Below are positions 16,100 through 23,655 of a stretch of 24,187 bases of DNA, in pieces. The notes beneath the pieces were generated by a model. It did no database searches. It was not told where the DNA came from and worked only from the letters and a program-made list of their open reading frames with translations. Each line of letters begins with the position of its first letter. Position 1 is the stretch's first letter. A program made the translations under genes and the position numbers. Source of the stretch: UBA3478 sp046048095 (lineage in GTDB: Bacteria > Bacteroidota > Bacteroidia > Flavobacteriales > Flavobacteriaceae); NCBI GenBank assembly GCA_046048095.1, contig JBJOGS010000001.1, forward strand, positions 1 to 24,187, read 5' to 3'.

Positions 16100-17140
16100 T
16101 TAAAAAGAAGTCCATCCTTGGGCCTTAAGCTCGGCCAATTCTCCTGAGCGCAGAACGAGTTGCGTCCCTGAAGCCTTCTCGGTCATGTGCCCAATTACAG
16201 TGAGGTTTGGATTGCCCTTGATCTTTAAGAAATCATCTTGCTTAATCGTAAACAAGAGCTCGTAATCTTCTCCTCCGCTAAGCACCGCAACTGTGGGGTT
16301 GAGGTTGAACTCTTCGCAGGCGGCAATCACGGTGGGGTCAACGGGTAATTTTTCTTCGTAAATCGCGATGCCTAAACCCGACTGCTTGCTTAAGTGAAGC
16401 GACTCAGACGAAAGTCCATCGCTGATATCAATCATTGAGGTCGGAACCACCTCAAGGGCTTCTAAGAGCTCCACTATATCTAGTCGAGCCTCTGGTTTTA
16501 ATTGGCGTTGAACAATGTAGTGGTAGGGGTCAAGATCAGGTTGATGCTTTGGATTTACCTCAAAGACCTGTCGCTCGCGCTCTAGTACCTGAAATCCGAG
16601 GTACGCCCCTGCCAGGTCTCCACTTACCACGACCAGGTCGTTTTCTTTTGCGCCATTTCTGTACGCCACACGCTCATCTGAAACCACTCCAAGGGCCGTA
16701 ACCGAAATGGTCATTCCCTTGAGAGATGCAGTGGTATCTCCGCCGACGAGGTCGACTTGGTACTTCTTACAAGCATCATGCACCCCTTGATAGAAGGCTT
16801 CAAGCGCTTCTAGAGAAAAGCGATTGGATACCGAAATCGAAACTGTAATGTGCGTTGGGCGCGCATTCATCGCACAGATATCCGACAGATTGACCACTGC
16901 CGCCTTGTAACCCAAATGCCTCATGGGCATATAACTCAAATTGAAATGAATGCCTTCTACTAGCATATCGGTGCTCACAACGGTCTTGCGCAGACCCATG
17001 TCGAGCAGCGCGGCATCATCACCAATTGACCTGATCGTTTCAGTTCTATGGATTTCAAATTGATTCGTGAGGTGGTCGATGAGGGCAAATTCTCCGAGTT
17101 CTTCAACAGAGCGCAAAGGCTGGTTTTTTTCTTCGATCAT
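16100..17140 (-). CDS. thiL: Thiamine-monophosphate kinase
   Basis: ThiL phosphorylates thiamine monophosphate to thiamine diphosphate with ATP, the last step of thiamine cofactor synthesis. The 346-residue protein of the PurM-like fold begins MIEEKNQPLRSVEELGEF. Family motifs are SIGDDAALL, VSTDMLVEGIHF, GYKAAVVNLSDICAM, VGGDTTAS and SMIDISDGLSSE. GGEDYELLFT is near the C terminus. I prefer the ATG at 17140 to one at 17194: the family normally begins here, and a perfect -7 box (17158-17165) lies within the longer reading. No TPP riboswitch is visible in the short leader. The gene is divergent from the SUF operon. Confidence 0.94.
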   Translation of the reverse strand: MIEEKNQPLRSVEELGEFALIDHLTNQFEIHRTETIRSIGDDAALLDMGLRKTVVSTDMLVEGIHFNLSYMPMRHLGYKAAVVNLSDICAMNARPTHITVSISVSNRFSLEALEAFYQGVHDACKKYQVDLVGGDTTASLKGMTISVTALGVVSDERVAYRNGAKENDLVVVSGDLAGAYLGFQVLERERQVFEVNPKHQPDLDPYHYIVQRQLKPEARLDIVELLEALEVVPTSMIDISDGLSSESLHLSKQSGLGIAIYEEKLPVDPTVIAACEEFNLNPTVAVLSGGEDYELLFTIKQDDFLKIKGNPNLTVIGHMTEKASGTQLVLRSGELAELKAQGWTSF

Positions 17141-17157
17141 GGCCTGAAGTAATGAGG

Positions 17158-17165
17158 CAAAAATA
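17158..17165 (-). promoter_or_regulatory. -7 box of the thiL promoter
   Basis: TATTTTTG on the minus strand (17165-17158) matches TAnnTTTG exactly and would start transcription about 10 nt before the ATG at 17140. No good -33 TTTG is found 18-21 bp upstream. Confidence 0.45.
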
Positions 17166-17200
17166 CCACATTCTAAATTCCTTTCGAGAGGCATTAAATC

Positions 17201-17231
17201 TGTGAAAAAACTGAGGTAAAATGTATCTTTG
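17201..17231 (+). promoter_or_regulatory. Promoter of the SUF operon
   Basis: TGTG (17201-17204, one mismatch to TTTG) and TATCTTTG (17224-17231, exact) are separated by 19 bp. The expected start near 17238 gives an AT-rich leader of about 15 nt before the sufA ATG. No IscR- or Fur-like palindrome is evident by eye. Confidence 0.55.
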
Positions 17232-17253
17232 CATAGAATTAATTTAAATAACG

Positions 17254-17583
17254 ATGATCAAAGTTGCAGCTTCGGCTAAAGAGAAAGTGCGAACCCTGAT
17301 GAGTGAAGAGGGGTTTGACGCGGCCACCGACTTTGTGAGAGTTGGGGTGAAGAGCGGCGGATGTAGTGGTCTTTCTTACGAACTCAAATTCGACAATCAG
17401 CTCAGTGAGACTGATAAGTTATTCGAAGACAATGACGTGCGCATTGCCGTGGACAAAAAGAGTTTTCTCTATCTCGTTGGCACCACCCTTGAGTATTCAG
17501 GCGGATTAAATGGCAAGGGGTTTGTGTTTAACAACCCTAATGCACAACGAACCTGTGGGTGTGGCGAGAGCTTTTCGCTCTAG
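17254..17583 (+). CDS. sufA: A-type iron-sulfur carrier protein (SufA/HesB family)
   Basis: The 109-residue protein binds and delivers Fe-S clusters from the SufBCD scaffold to target enzymes. The three conserved cysteines are present: C37 in SGGCSGLSY, and C101 and C103 in the C-terminal CGCGESF. Length is standard for the family. It is the first gene of the SUF operon, directly behind the promoter and 24 bp before sufB. SufA, IscA and ErpA cannot be separated by sequence alone; the symbol reflects the operon. Confidence 0.94.
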   Translation: MIKVAASAKEKVRTLMSEEGFDAATDFVRVGVKSGGCSGLSYELKFDNQLSETDKLFEDNDVRIAVDKKSFLYLVGTTLEYSGGLNGKGFVFNNPNAQRTCGCGESFSL

Positions 17584-17607
17584 CTTAACTCATAAAAAAC
17601 AAACGCT

Positions 17608-19053
17608 ATGGCCTATACAGAAGAAGAATTAAAGAAAGAGTTAGAAACCAAGGAATACGCGTATGGATTTTACACCGATATTGAGTCAGACACCTTTCCT
17701 AAGGGATTAGACGAAGATATTATTCGCGCTATTTCTGCTAAAAAAGAAGAGCCTCAGTGGATGACTGAATGGCGCCTTGAGGCGTTCAAACAGTGGAAGA
17801 AGATGGCAGAGCCTGAGTGGGCGAATGTGCATTATGCGAAGCCTGACTTTCAAGCGATATCTTACTACTCGGCTCCGAACAAGAAGCCTAAATACGAAAG
17901 TCTTGATGAGGTCGACCCCGAATTACTGGACACCTTTAAGCGCCTGGGCATTTCTCTTGACGAGCAGAAAAAATTGGCCGGGGTGGCAGTTGATGTGGTG
18001 ATGGACTCGGTTTCAGTGGCCACCACCTTTAAAAAGACTTTAGCAGAAAAGGGAATTATTTTTTGTTCGATTTCTGAAGCGATTAAAGAACACCCTGAGC
18101 TGGTGAAAAAGTACATGGGCTCTGTGGTGCCTCCGCGGGATAATTTCTACGCTGCACTTAATTCAGCAGTATTTTCTGACGGAAGTTTCTGCTACATACC
18201 AAAAGGGGTGCGTTGCCCCATGGAACTCTCGACTTATTTCAGAATTAATCAAGCCGGAACAGGCCAATTCGAGCGCACCTTGGTCATTGCTGATCAAGGC
18301 AGTTATGTCAGCTATCTAGAGGGCTGTACTGCTCCGTCACGTGATGAGAATCAATTGCATGCGGCGGTGGTCGAGCTTATAGCGCTAGACGATGCTGAAA
18401 TCAAATACTCAACCGTTCAAAACTGGTTTCCGGGAGATAAAGAGGGCAAAGGCGGGGTGTACAATTTTGTTACTAAACGCGGCCTTTGTGAGCGCAATGC
18501 CAAAATTTCTTGGACACAGGTCGAGACGGGGTCTGCGGTGACTTGGAAGTATCCGTCTTGTGTTTTGAAAGGCGACAATTCGATCGGAGAATTCTATTCG
18601 ATAGCGGTAACCAATAACTTTCAGCAGGCCGATACCGGAACCAAAATGGTTCACCTTGGCAAGAACACGAAGAGCACCATTATTTCAAAAGGAATTTCAG
18701 CGGGTCGCTCTCAAAACAGCTACCGTGGACTCGTTCAAATCCAATCGCGCGCCGAAAACGCGAGAAACTTTTCTCAGTGCGACTCATTGCTCATGGGCAA
18801 CCAATGCGGCGCCCATACCTTCCCTTATATAGAGGCCAAAAACAAGTCTGCTCAGGTAGAACACGAGGCCACGACGAGCAAGATCGGAGAAGACCAGATC
18901 TTTTATTGCAATCAACGCGGCATCGATACCGAGAAGGCCATTGCTTTGATCGTCAACGGATTTAGTAAAGAGGTGCTCAATAAGCTGCCGATGGAGTTCG
19001 CCGTAGAGGCACAAAAATTATTAGAAATCAGCCTAGAAGGCTCAGTAGGATAA
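17608..19053 (+). CDS. sufB: Fe-S cluster assembly scaffold protein SufB
   Basis: SufB is the main scaffold of the SufBC2D complex, on which sulfur and iron are assembled. The 481-residue protein contains SYLEGCTAPSRDENQLHAA, with C240 matching the sulfur-accepting cysteine of the E. coli protein, and GNQCGAHTFPYIE, with C400 matching the proposed cluster-site cysteine. EDQIFYCNQRG includes the nearby conserved Glu. The N-terminal part is mostly helical and the core is the right-handed parallel beta-helix of the family. It follows sufA by 24 bp. Confidence 0.97.
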   Translation: MAYTEEELKKELETKEYAYGFYTDIESDTFPKGLDEDIIRAISAKKEEPQWMTEWRLEAFKQWKKMAEPEWANVHYAKPDFQAISYYSAPNKKPKYESLDEVDPELLDTFKRLGISLDEQKKLAGVAVDVVMDSVSVATTFKKTLAEKGIIFCSISEAIKEHPELVKKYMGSVVPPRDNFYAALNSAVFSDGSFCYIPKGVRCPMELSTYFRINQAGTGQFERTLVIADQGSYVSYLEGCTAPSRDENQLHAAVVELIALDDAEIKYSTVQNWFPGDKEGKGGVYNFVTKRGLCERNAKISWTQVETGSAVTWKYPSCVLKGDNSIGEFYSIAVTNNFQQADTGTKMVHLGKNTKSTIISKGISAGRSQNSYRGLVQIQSRAENARNFSQCDSLLMGNQCGAHTFPYIEAKNKSAQVEHEATTSKIGEDQIFYCNQRGIDTEKAIALIVNGFSKEVLNKLPMEFAVEAQKLLEISLEGSVG

Positions 19054-19065
19054 ATCAGATTGATC

Positions 19066-19815
19066 ATGTTGCACATTGAAAACCTTCACGCACGAGTTGA
19101 AGAAAAAGAGATATTAAAAGGAATCAGCCTTTCGATTAAACCCGGAGAGGTCCACGCCATCATGGGGCCAAACGGATCAGGAAAAAGCACCTTGGCCTCA
19201 GTGATCGCCGGTCGAGAAGACTTTGAGGTGACTGACGGAAAGGTCACTTTAGACCAATTAGACCTACTTGATCTGGATCCTGAAGAGCGCGCCCATGCAG
19301 GAGTGTTCTTGTCGTTTCAATATCCCGTTGAAATTCCAGGGGTGACGGTAACCAACTTCATAAAGGCTGCGATTAACGAATCGCGCAAGGCTAGAGGCCT
19401 TGAAGAGATGCCGGCCAATGAAATGCTATCTAAGATTCGCGAGAAATCAGCCCTCTTAGAAATTGACCGCAAATTCTTGTCGCGCTCACTAAATGAAGGA
19501 TTCTCAGGAGGAGAGAAAAAGCGCAACGAGATATTTCAAATGGCCATGCTCGAACCCAAACTCGCCATTTTGGATGAGACCGATTCGGGCCTAGATATCG
19601 ACGCCTTACGCATCGTGGCCAACGGGGTCAATAAGCTTAAGAATAAAGACAACGCTATCGTGGTGATCACGCACTACCAGCGCCTATTAGACTATATCGT
19701 TCCTGATCACGTGCACGTGTTGTACAATGGCCGCATTGTGAAGTCGGGCACCAAAGAGCTAGCCAAAGAATTAGAGGCGAAAGGATACGATTGGATCAAA
19801 GCCGAAAATGAGTAG
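19066..19815 (+). CDS. sufC: Fe-S cluster assembly ATPase SufC
   Basis: SufC is the soluble ABC-type ATPase of the SufBC2D scaffold. The 249-residue protein has Walker A GPNGSGKST (34-42), signature FSGGEKKRNE, Walker B LAILDETDSGLD and the switch histidine in VVITHYQRL. It lacks membrane segments, as expected. The ATG at 19066 is taken as the start; a TTG at 19060 would add only two residues and is less likely. It begins 12 bp after sufB and ends 2 bp before sufD. Confidence 0.97.
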   Translation: MLHIENLHARVEEKEILKGISLSIKPGEVHAIMGPNGSGKSTLASVIAGREDFEVTDGKVTLDQLDLLDLDPEERAHAGVFLSFQYPVEIPGVTVTNFIKAAINESRKARGLEEMPANEMLSKIREKSALLEIDRKFLSRSLNEGFSGGEKKRNEIFQMAMLEPKLAILDETDSGLDIDALRIVANGVNKLKNKDNAIVVITHYQRLLDYIVPDHVHVLYNGRIVKSGTKELAKELEAKGYDWIKAENE

Positions 19816-19817
19816 CT

Positions 19818-21134
19818 ATGGATTTCACAGATAAACTCTTATCGTCATTTATCGCTTTTGAAGACCAGGTGAATGTGAATGATCCGGTGCATGAGATTCG
19901 CACTGAAGCGCTTAAGCGATTTGAACAGCAGGGGTTTCCGACCAAGAAGCAAGAAGCTTGGAAGTATACCTCGCTTCAAGAATTGCTTGCGACCGATTAT
20001 AGCATCTTTCCGAAGTCGAAGTGCGCCTTAGAATACGCCAGCGTTCGACAATATTTCTTGCACGAAATAGAAACGTTCAAGATTGTCTTTGTTGATGGGC
20101 AATACAGCTCGTTTCTTTCTGAAACTACCCATGATGGTGTCGATGTCTGTCTGTTTAGTGCTGCAATTGAAAAACCCAAGTACAAGCACGTTATTGATGC
20201 CTATTTCAATAAAGTGGCAAACGCCAAAGACGCCTTAACCAACCTCAACACTTCTTTTGCCAACGAGGGCGCCTACATTTTTATCCCAAAGGGCAAAGCC
20301 CCGCTCAAGCCCATAGAGATAGTGCACTTCGCCACTGGCAATACTCCTCAAATTTTGTTGCAACCGCGAAATCTAATCGTTTTAGAAGAAGGCGCAGAGG
20401 CACAAATCATCGAACGCCACCAGGCGTTAGGCCCTATTGAGGCCTTTACCAACTCGGTCACTGAGATTTTTGTCGAGAAAAATGCCATTCTTGATTATTA
20501 CAAGTTTCAGAATGACCAGCTGACCGCCTCACTTATCGACAACACCTATATCGATCAGAAGGCAGGTAGTGAGGTGCGAGTGCACACGCTTTCTTTCGGA
20601 AACAAACTGGTGCGAAACAATCTGAATTTTTATCAAAACGGAGAGCACTGTAACTCTGTGCTTAAAGGCGTTACCCTAGCTTCAGAGCGTCAGCACATTG
20701 ATCACTATACCTTGGTGCATCACGCGCAACCGAATTGCGAGAGCCATCAAGACTATAAGGGTATTTATGACGAGCGATCAGTCGGGGTATTCAACGGAAA
20801 GATTATCGTCGATCAGATTGCTCAAAAGATCAATGCGTTTCAGCAAAACAACAACCTACTTGTCAGCGACAAGGCTACAGTGAATACGAAACCTCAACTA
20901 GAGATTTTTGCTGACGATGTGCGCTGTTCACACGGATGTACCATAGGGCAGCTCGATGAAGAGGCCTTGTTTTACCTAAGATCAAGAGGTATTCCTGAAA
21001 AAGAGTCACGCGCTTTGCTGATGTACGCCTTCGCGAATAATGTGCTCGAATCGGTCAAAAATGTAGCGCTCGAACGCCGCGTGAAACAGGTGATTGCTGA
21101 TAAGCTCGGCGTAAGACTAGGATTTGACTTATAG
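19818..21134 (+). CDS. sufD: Fe-S cluster assembly protein SufD
   Basis: SufD pairs with SufB in the scaffold and is needed for iron acquisition. In the 438-residue protein the N-terminal region holds RFEQQGFPTKKQEAWKYTS, typical of SufD. The beta-helix core ends with RCSHGCTIGQLDEEALFYL, where H372 aligns with the functionally important histidine at the SufB-SufD interface. C370 and C374 flank it. RGIPEKESRALLMYAF follows. Length is close to the E. coli protein. It sits between sufC and sufS with gaps of 2 and 8 bp. Confidence 0.96.
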   Translation: MDFTDKLLSSFIAFEDQVNVNDPVHEIRTEALKRFEQQGFPTKKQEAWKYTSLQELLATDYSIFPKSKCALEYASVRQYFLHEIETFKIVFVDGQYSSFLSETTHDGVDVCLFSAAIEKPKYKHVIDAYFNKVANAKDALTNLNTSFANEGAYIFIPKGKAPLKPIEIVHFATGNTPQILLQPRNLIVLEEGAEAQIIERHQALGPIEAFTNSVTEIFVEKNAILDYYKFQNDQLTASLIDNTYIDQKAGSEVRVHTLSFGNKLVRNNLNFYQNGEHCNSVLKGVTLASERQHIDHYTLVHHAQPNCESHQDYKGIYDERSVGVFNGKIIVDQIAQKINAFQQNNNLLVSDKATVNTKPQLEIFADDVRCSHGCTIGQLDEEALFYLRSRGIPEKESRALLMYAFANNVLESVKNVALERRVKQVIADKLGVRLGFDL

Positions 21135-21142
21135 ACCATACT

Positions 21143-22369
21143 ATGAATACTGTCACGTTTGATGTAGAAGCTATACGAAAGGACTTTCCGATACTTGACC
21201 GTCAAGTCAATGGGAAGCCCCTGGTCTATTTTGACAATGCAGCTACTTCTCAAACGCCAAAACAGGTCATAGATACGATTGTAGATTACTACAGTCGTTA
21301 CAATGCCAACATTCATCGCGGAGTGCACACCCTTTCTCAAGAGGCTACTGAAGCCTATGAGCATGCACGCGAGACGTTAAGAGCACACCTAAATGCCAAA
21401 GAATCGGCAGAAATCATCTTTACCGCCGGAACCACTCATTCGATCAACATTGTCGCCTCAGGCTTTGCGTCTTTACTCGAAGCCAACGACGAGTTGTTGG
21501 TATCTGAAATGGAGCATCATTCAAACATCGTTCCTTGGCAAATGCTGTGTGAAAAGACAGGAGCCCTGTTGAAGGTGATTCCGATGAATGACGCTGGTGA
21601 ATTGGACATGCATGCCTTTGATCAGTTGCTTAGTCCGCGCACTAAGGTGGTGTTTTGCAATCATGTTTCGAATGCGTTAGGCACCATCAATCCAATCGAG
21701 GCGATTATCGCTAAGGCTCATGCTGTGGGTGCTGCAGTGCTTATCGATGGCGCTCAGGCCGCCCCTCACTTCAAAGCAGACATGCAGTCTTTGGATGTTG
21801 ATTTTTATACGATGTCGGCGCACAAAGTTTGCGGACCTACTGGGGTAGGCTTGCTTTATGGAAAACGACATTGGCTTGAAAAGCTACCGCCCTATCAGGG
21901 GGGCGGAGAGATGATCGCCGAGGTGAGCTTTGCCAAAACCACCTATGCAGGACTTCCGCATAAATTCGAAGCCGGAACTCCGAATATTGCCGGAGGCATC
22001 GCCTTTGGAGCAGCTATAGATTATATGAATCGCATCGGCTTTGAGTCGATTGCCGCCTATGAGCACGAACTACTCGAATATGCTACCTCGGCACTCAAGA
22101 AGATTGACGGACTGCGTATCATTGGTGAGGCGGCTCAAAAGGCTTCGGTGATATCGTTTAATGTGGGGGCGGTGCATCCCTATGACCTCGGAGCAATTCT
22201 TGACAAGCTGGGCATTGCTGTAAGAACAGGGCACCACTGTGCGCAGCCCGTGATGAATCGTTTTGAGATTCCTGGCACGGTGCGCGCAAGCTTTGCTTTT
22301 TACAACACCAAACAAGAAATCGATATCTTCGTAGAAGCCGTGAAGAAGGCGGTGGCTATGTTGCAATAA
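21143..22369 (+). CDS. sufS: Cysteine desulfurase SufS
   Basis: SufS is a PLP enzyme that removes sulfur from cysteine as a persulfide and passes it to SufE. The 408-residue protein carries the PLP lysine K228 in MSAHKVCGPTGVG and the persulfide cysteine C366 in RTGHHCAQPVM, the short active loop of group II desulfurases. The N-terminal YFDNAATSQTP and SEMEHHSNIVPW are also diagnostic. The neighbouring sufE supplies the sulfur acceptor. Confidence 0.97.
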   Translation: MNTVTFDVEAIRKDFPILDRQVNGKPLVYFDNAATSQTPKQVIDTIVDYYSRYNANIHRGVHTLSQEATEAYEHARETLRAHLNAKESAEIIFTAGTTHSINIVASGFASLLEANDELLVSEMEHHSNIVPWQMLCEKTGALLKVIPMNDAGELDMHAFDQLLSPRTKVVFCNHVSNALGTINPIEAIIAKAHAVGAAVLIDGAQAAPHFKADMQSLDVDFYTMSAHKVCGPTGVGLLYGKRHWLEKLPPYQGGGEMIAEVSFAKTTYAGLPHKFEAGTPNIAGGIAFGAAIDYMNRIGFESIAAYEHELLEYATSALKKIDGLRIIGEAAQKASVISFNVGAVHPYDLGAILDKLGIAVRTGHHCAQPVMNRFEIPGTVRASFAFYNTKQEIDIFVEAVKKAVAMLQ

Positions 22370-22384
22370 ACGCTTAATAATCAG

Positions 22385-22822
22385 ATGAGTAACCCGCGAC
22401 CAATTAACGAAATACAAGATGAAATCATCGACGAATTCAGTATGTTCGACGATTGGATGCAGCGTTACGAGTACATGATTGAGCTTGGCAAATCGCTTGC
22501 TCTGATCGATGAAAAATACAAGACCGACGAATACACGATTAAGGGTTGCCAAAGTAAAGTATGGGTGTTTGCGTCCTTAAAAGACCAGCTCATTCATTTT
22601 ACTGCAGACAGCGATGCGATTATTACAAAAGGCATTATCGCGCTATTGTTACGTGTGTTCAGCGGACAGCGGCCTCAAGACATTCTCGATGCCGAGCTGT
22701 ATTTTGTCGATCAAATCGGACTGAAAGAGCACCTGTCTCCTACACGCGCCAATGGATTATTAAGCATGATCAAACAAATCAAGCTGTATGCCGTTGCCTA
22801 TCAAACCCAAATAGAATCTTAA
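22385..22822 (+). CDS. sufE: Sulfur acceptor protein SufE
   Basis: SufE receives persulfide sulfur from SufS and delivers it to SufB. The 145-residue protein has the acceptor cysteine C55 in IKGCQSKVWV, corresponding to C51 of the E. coli protein, and the family segment WMQRYEYMIELGK. It starts 15 bp after sufS and ends 3 bp before the next gene. Confidence 0.96.
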   Translation: MSNPRPINEIQDEIIDEFSMFDDWMQRYEYMIELGKSLALIDEKYKTDEYTIKGCQSKVWVFASLKDQLIHFTADSDAIITKGIIALLLRVFSGQRPQDILDAELYFVDQIGLKEHLSPTRANGLLSMIKQIKLYAVAYQTQIES

Positions 22823-22825
22823 GCT

Positions 22826-23149
22826 ATGAGTGAAGTTGTAGACACCTCTGCCCTTGGTGAAAGTATCGTGAAGGTCTTGAAGACCATTTATGATCCAGAG
22901 ATCCCTGTCGATATTTATGAGCTAGGTCTAATTTATGACGTACTCGTCAATGAAGATAACGAGGTGCGTATTTTGATGACCCTCACTTCTCCAAACTGTC
23001 CGGTGGCTGAAACCCTTCCGGTAGAAGTAGAAGAAAAAGTAAAGTCGATTGATGCGATTAAAGATGTTGAGGTAGAGATCACCTTTGATCCGCCCTGGAC
23101 CCAAGAGCTTATGAGCGAAGAAGCTAAATTAGAACTCGGATTATTGTAA
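22826..23149 (+). CDS. sufT: MIP18/DUF59-family Fe-S assembly protein SufT
   Basis: The 107-residue protein belongs to the MIP18 (DUF59) family, whose bacterial members help mature Fe-S proteins. It has the family core DPEIPVDIYELGLIYDV, a conserved cysteine C58 in TSPNCPVAE, and FDPPWTQELMSEEAKLELG at the end. The location in the SUF operon supports the SufT name. Gaps to its neighbours are 3 and 2 bp, implying translational coupling. Confidence 0.92.
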   Translation: MSEVVDTSALGESIVKVLKTIYDPEIPVDIYELGLIYDVLVNEDNEVRILMTLTSPNCPVAETLPVEVEEKVKSIDAIKDVEVEITFDPPWTQELMSEEAKLELGLL

Positions 23150-23151
23150 CC

Positions 23152-23655
23152 ATGTCGCTTAGCGAAGAACCCATTTTGAATCGGGTGGCCAATAGCCCCC
23201 TTAAAACTTTTGATTTAGAGGTATTATATACCGAAGGCCCTAGAATGGCGCTTGACATTGCGCAATGGTTTGAAGAGGGAGCGGTGTTGAGAGAGGTTTC
23301 TTTTCGACAGGCCCTGAAAAACGCAGATCTTTCAGTTTACCAAAACGCTCATGTGGCCCTCTATTGTAGTGAAGAAGCCATTCTACCTCAGTGGACCTAT
23401 GCACTAGTGACTTCTTCGCTTTCATCCATAGCCTCGACGGTGGTGGTAGGAAGCTTAGAGCTGTTAGAAATCGTTCTTTTTGAGCGAGCAATTGCACAGG
23501 TTGATTTCTCTGTGTATCAAGGGGCCCCCGTTATTCTTAAAGGTTGTGCTCACAAACCTGTCGTGCCACAAGCCTATGTGACGGCGGCGGCTGAATTGAA
23601 AAAGGTCGCCAAAAAGCTGATGTACGGAGAGGCCTGTTCAGCGGTACCGCTTTAG
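23152..23655 (+). CDS. DUF2480 family protein of the SUF operon
   Basis: The 167-residue protein matches the DUF2480 family, which I know from Bacteroidota and which commonly ends their suf operons; no function is established to my knowledge. It has no signal peptide or membrane helix. Three cysteines stand out: C72 (LYCSEEAILPQW), C132 (LKGCAHKPVVPQAY) and C162 (YGEACSAVPL). They lie in the best-conserved family segments as I recall them. The N-terminal half includes LDIAQWFEEG. It starts 2 bp after sufT and its stop overlaps the hflX stop by 3 bp. The position suggests a role in Fe-S handling, which is inference only. Confidence 0.88.
   Translation: MSLSEEPILNRVANSPLKTFDLEVLYTEGPRMALDIAQWFEEGAVLREVSFRQALKNADLSVYQNAHVALYCSEEAILPQWTYALVTSSLSSIASTVVVGSLELLEIVLFERAIAQVDFSVYQGAPVILKGCAHKPVVPQAYVTAAAELKKVAKKLMYGEACSAVPL

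Noticed and set aside
17141..17194. Longer N terminus for ThiL
   Set aside because: The family starts at the internal ATG (17140), and a perfect -7 box lies within the extension.
19708..19719. 12 bp palindrome CACGTGCACGTG in sufC
   Set aside because: It encodes His-Val-His-Val in a conserved coding stretch and has no regulatory context.
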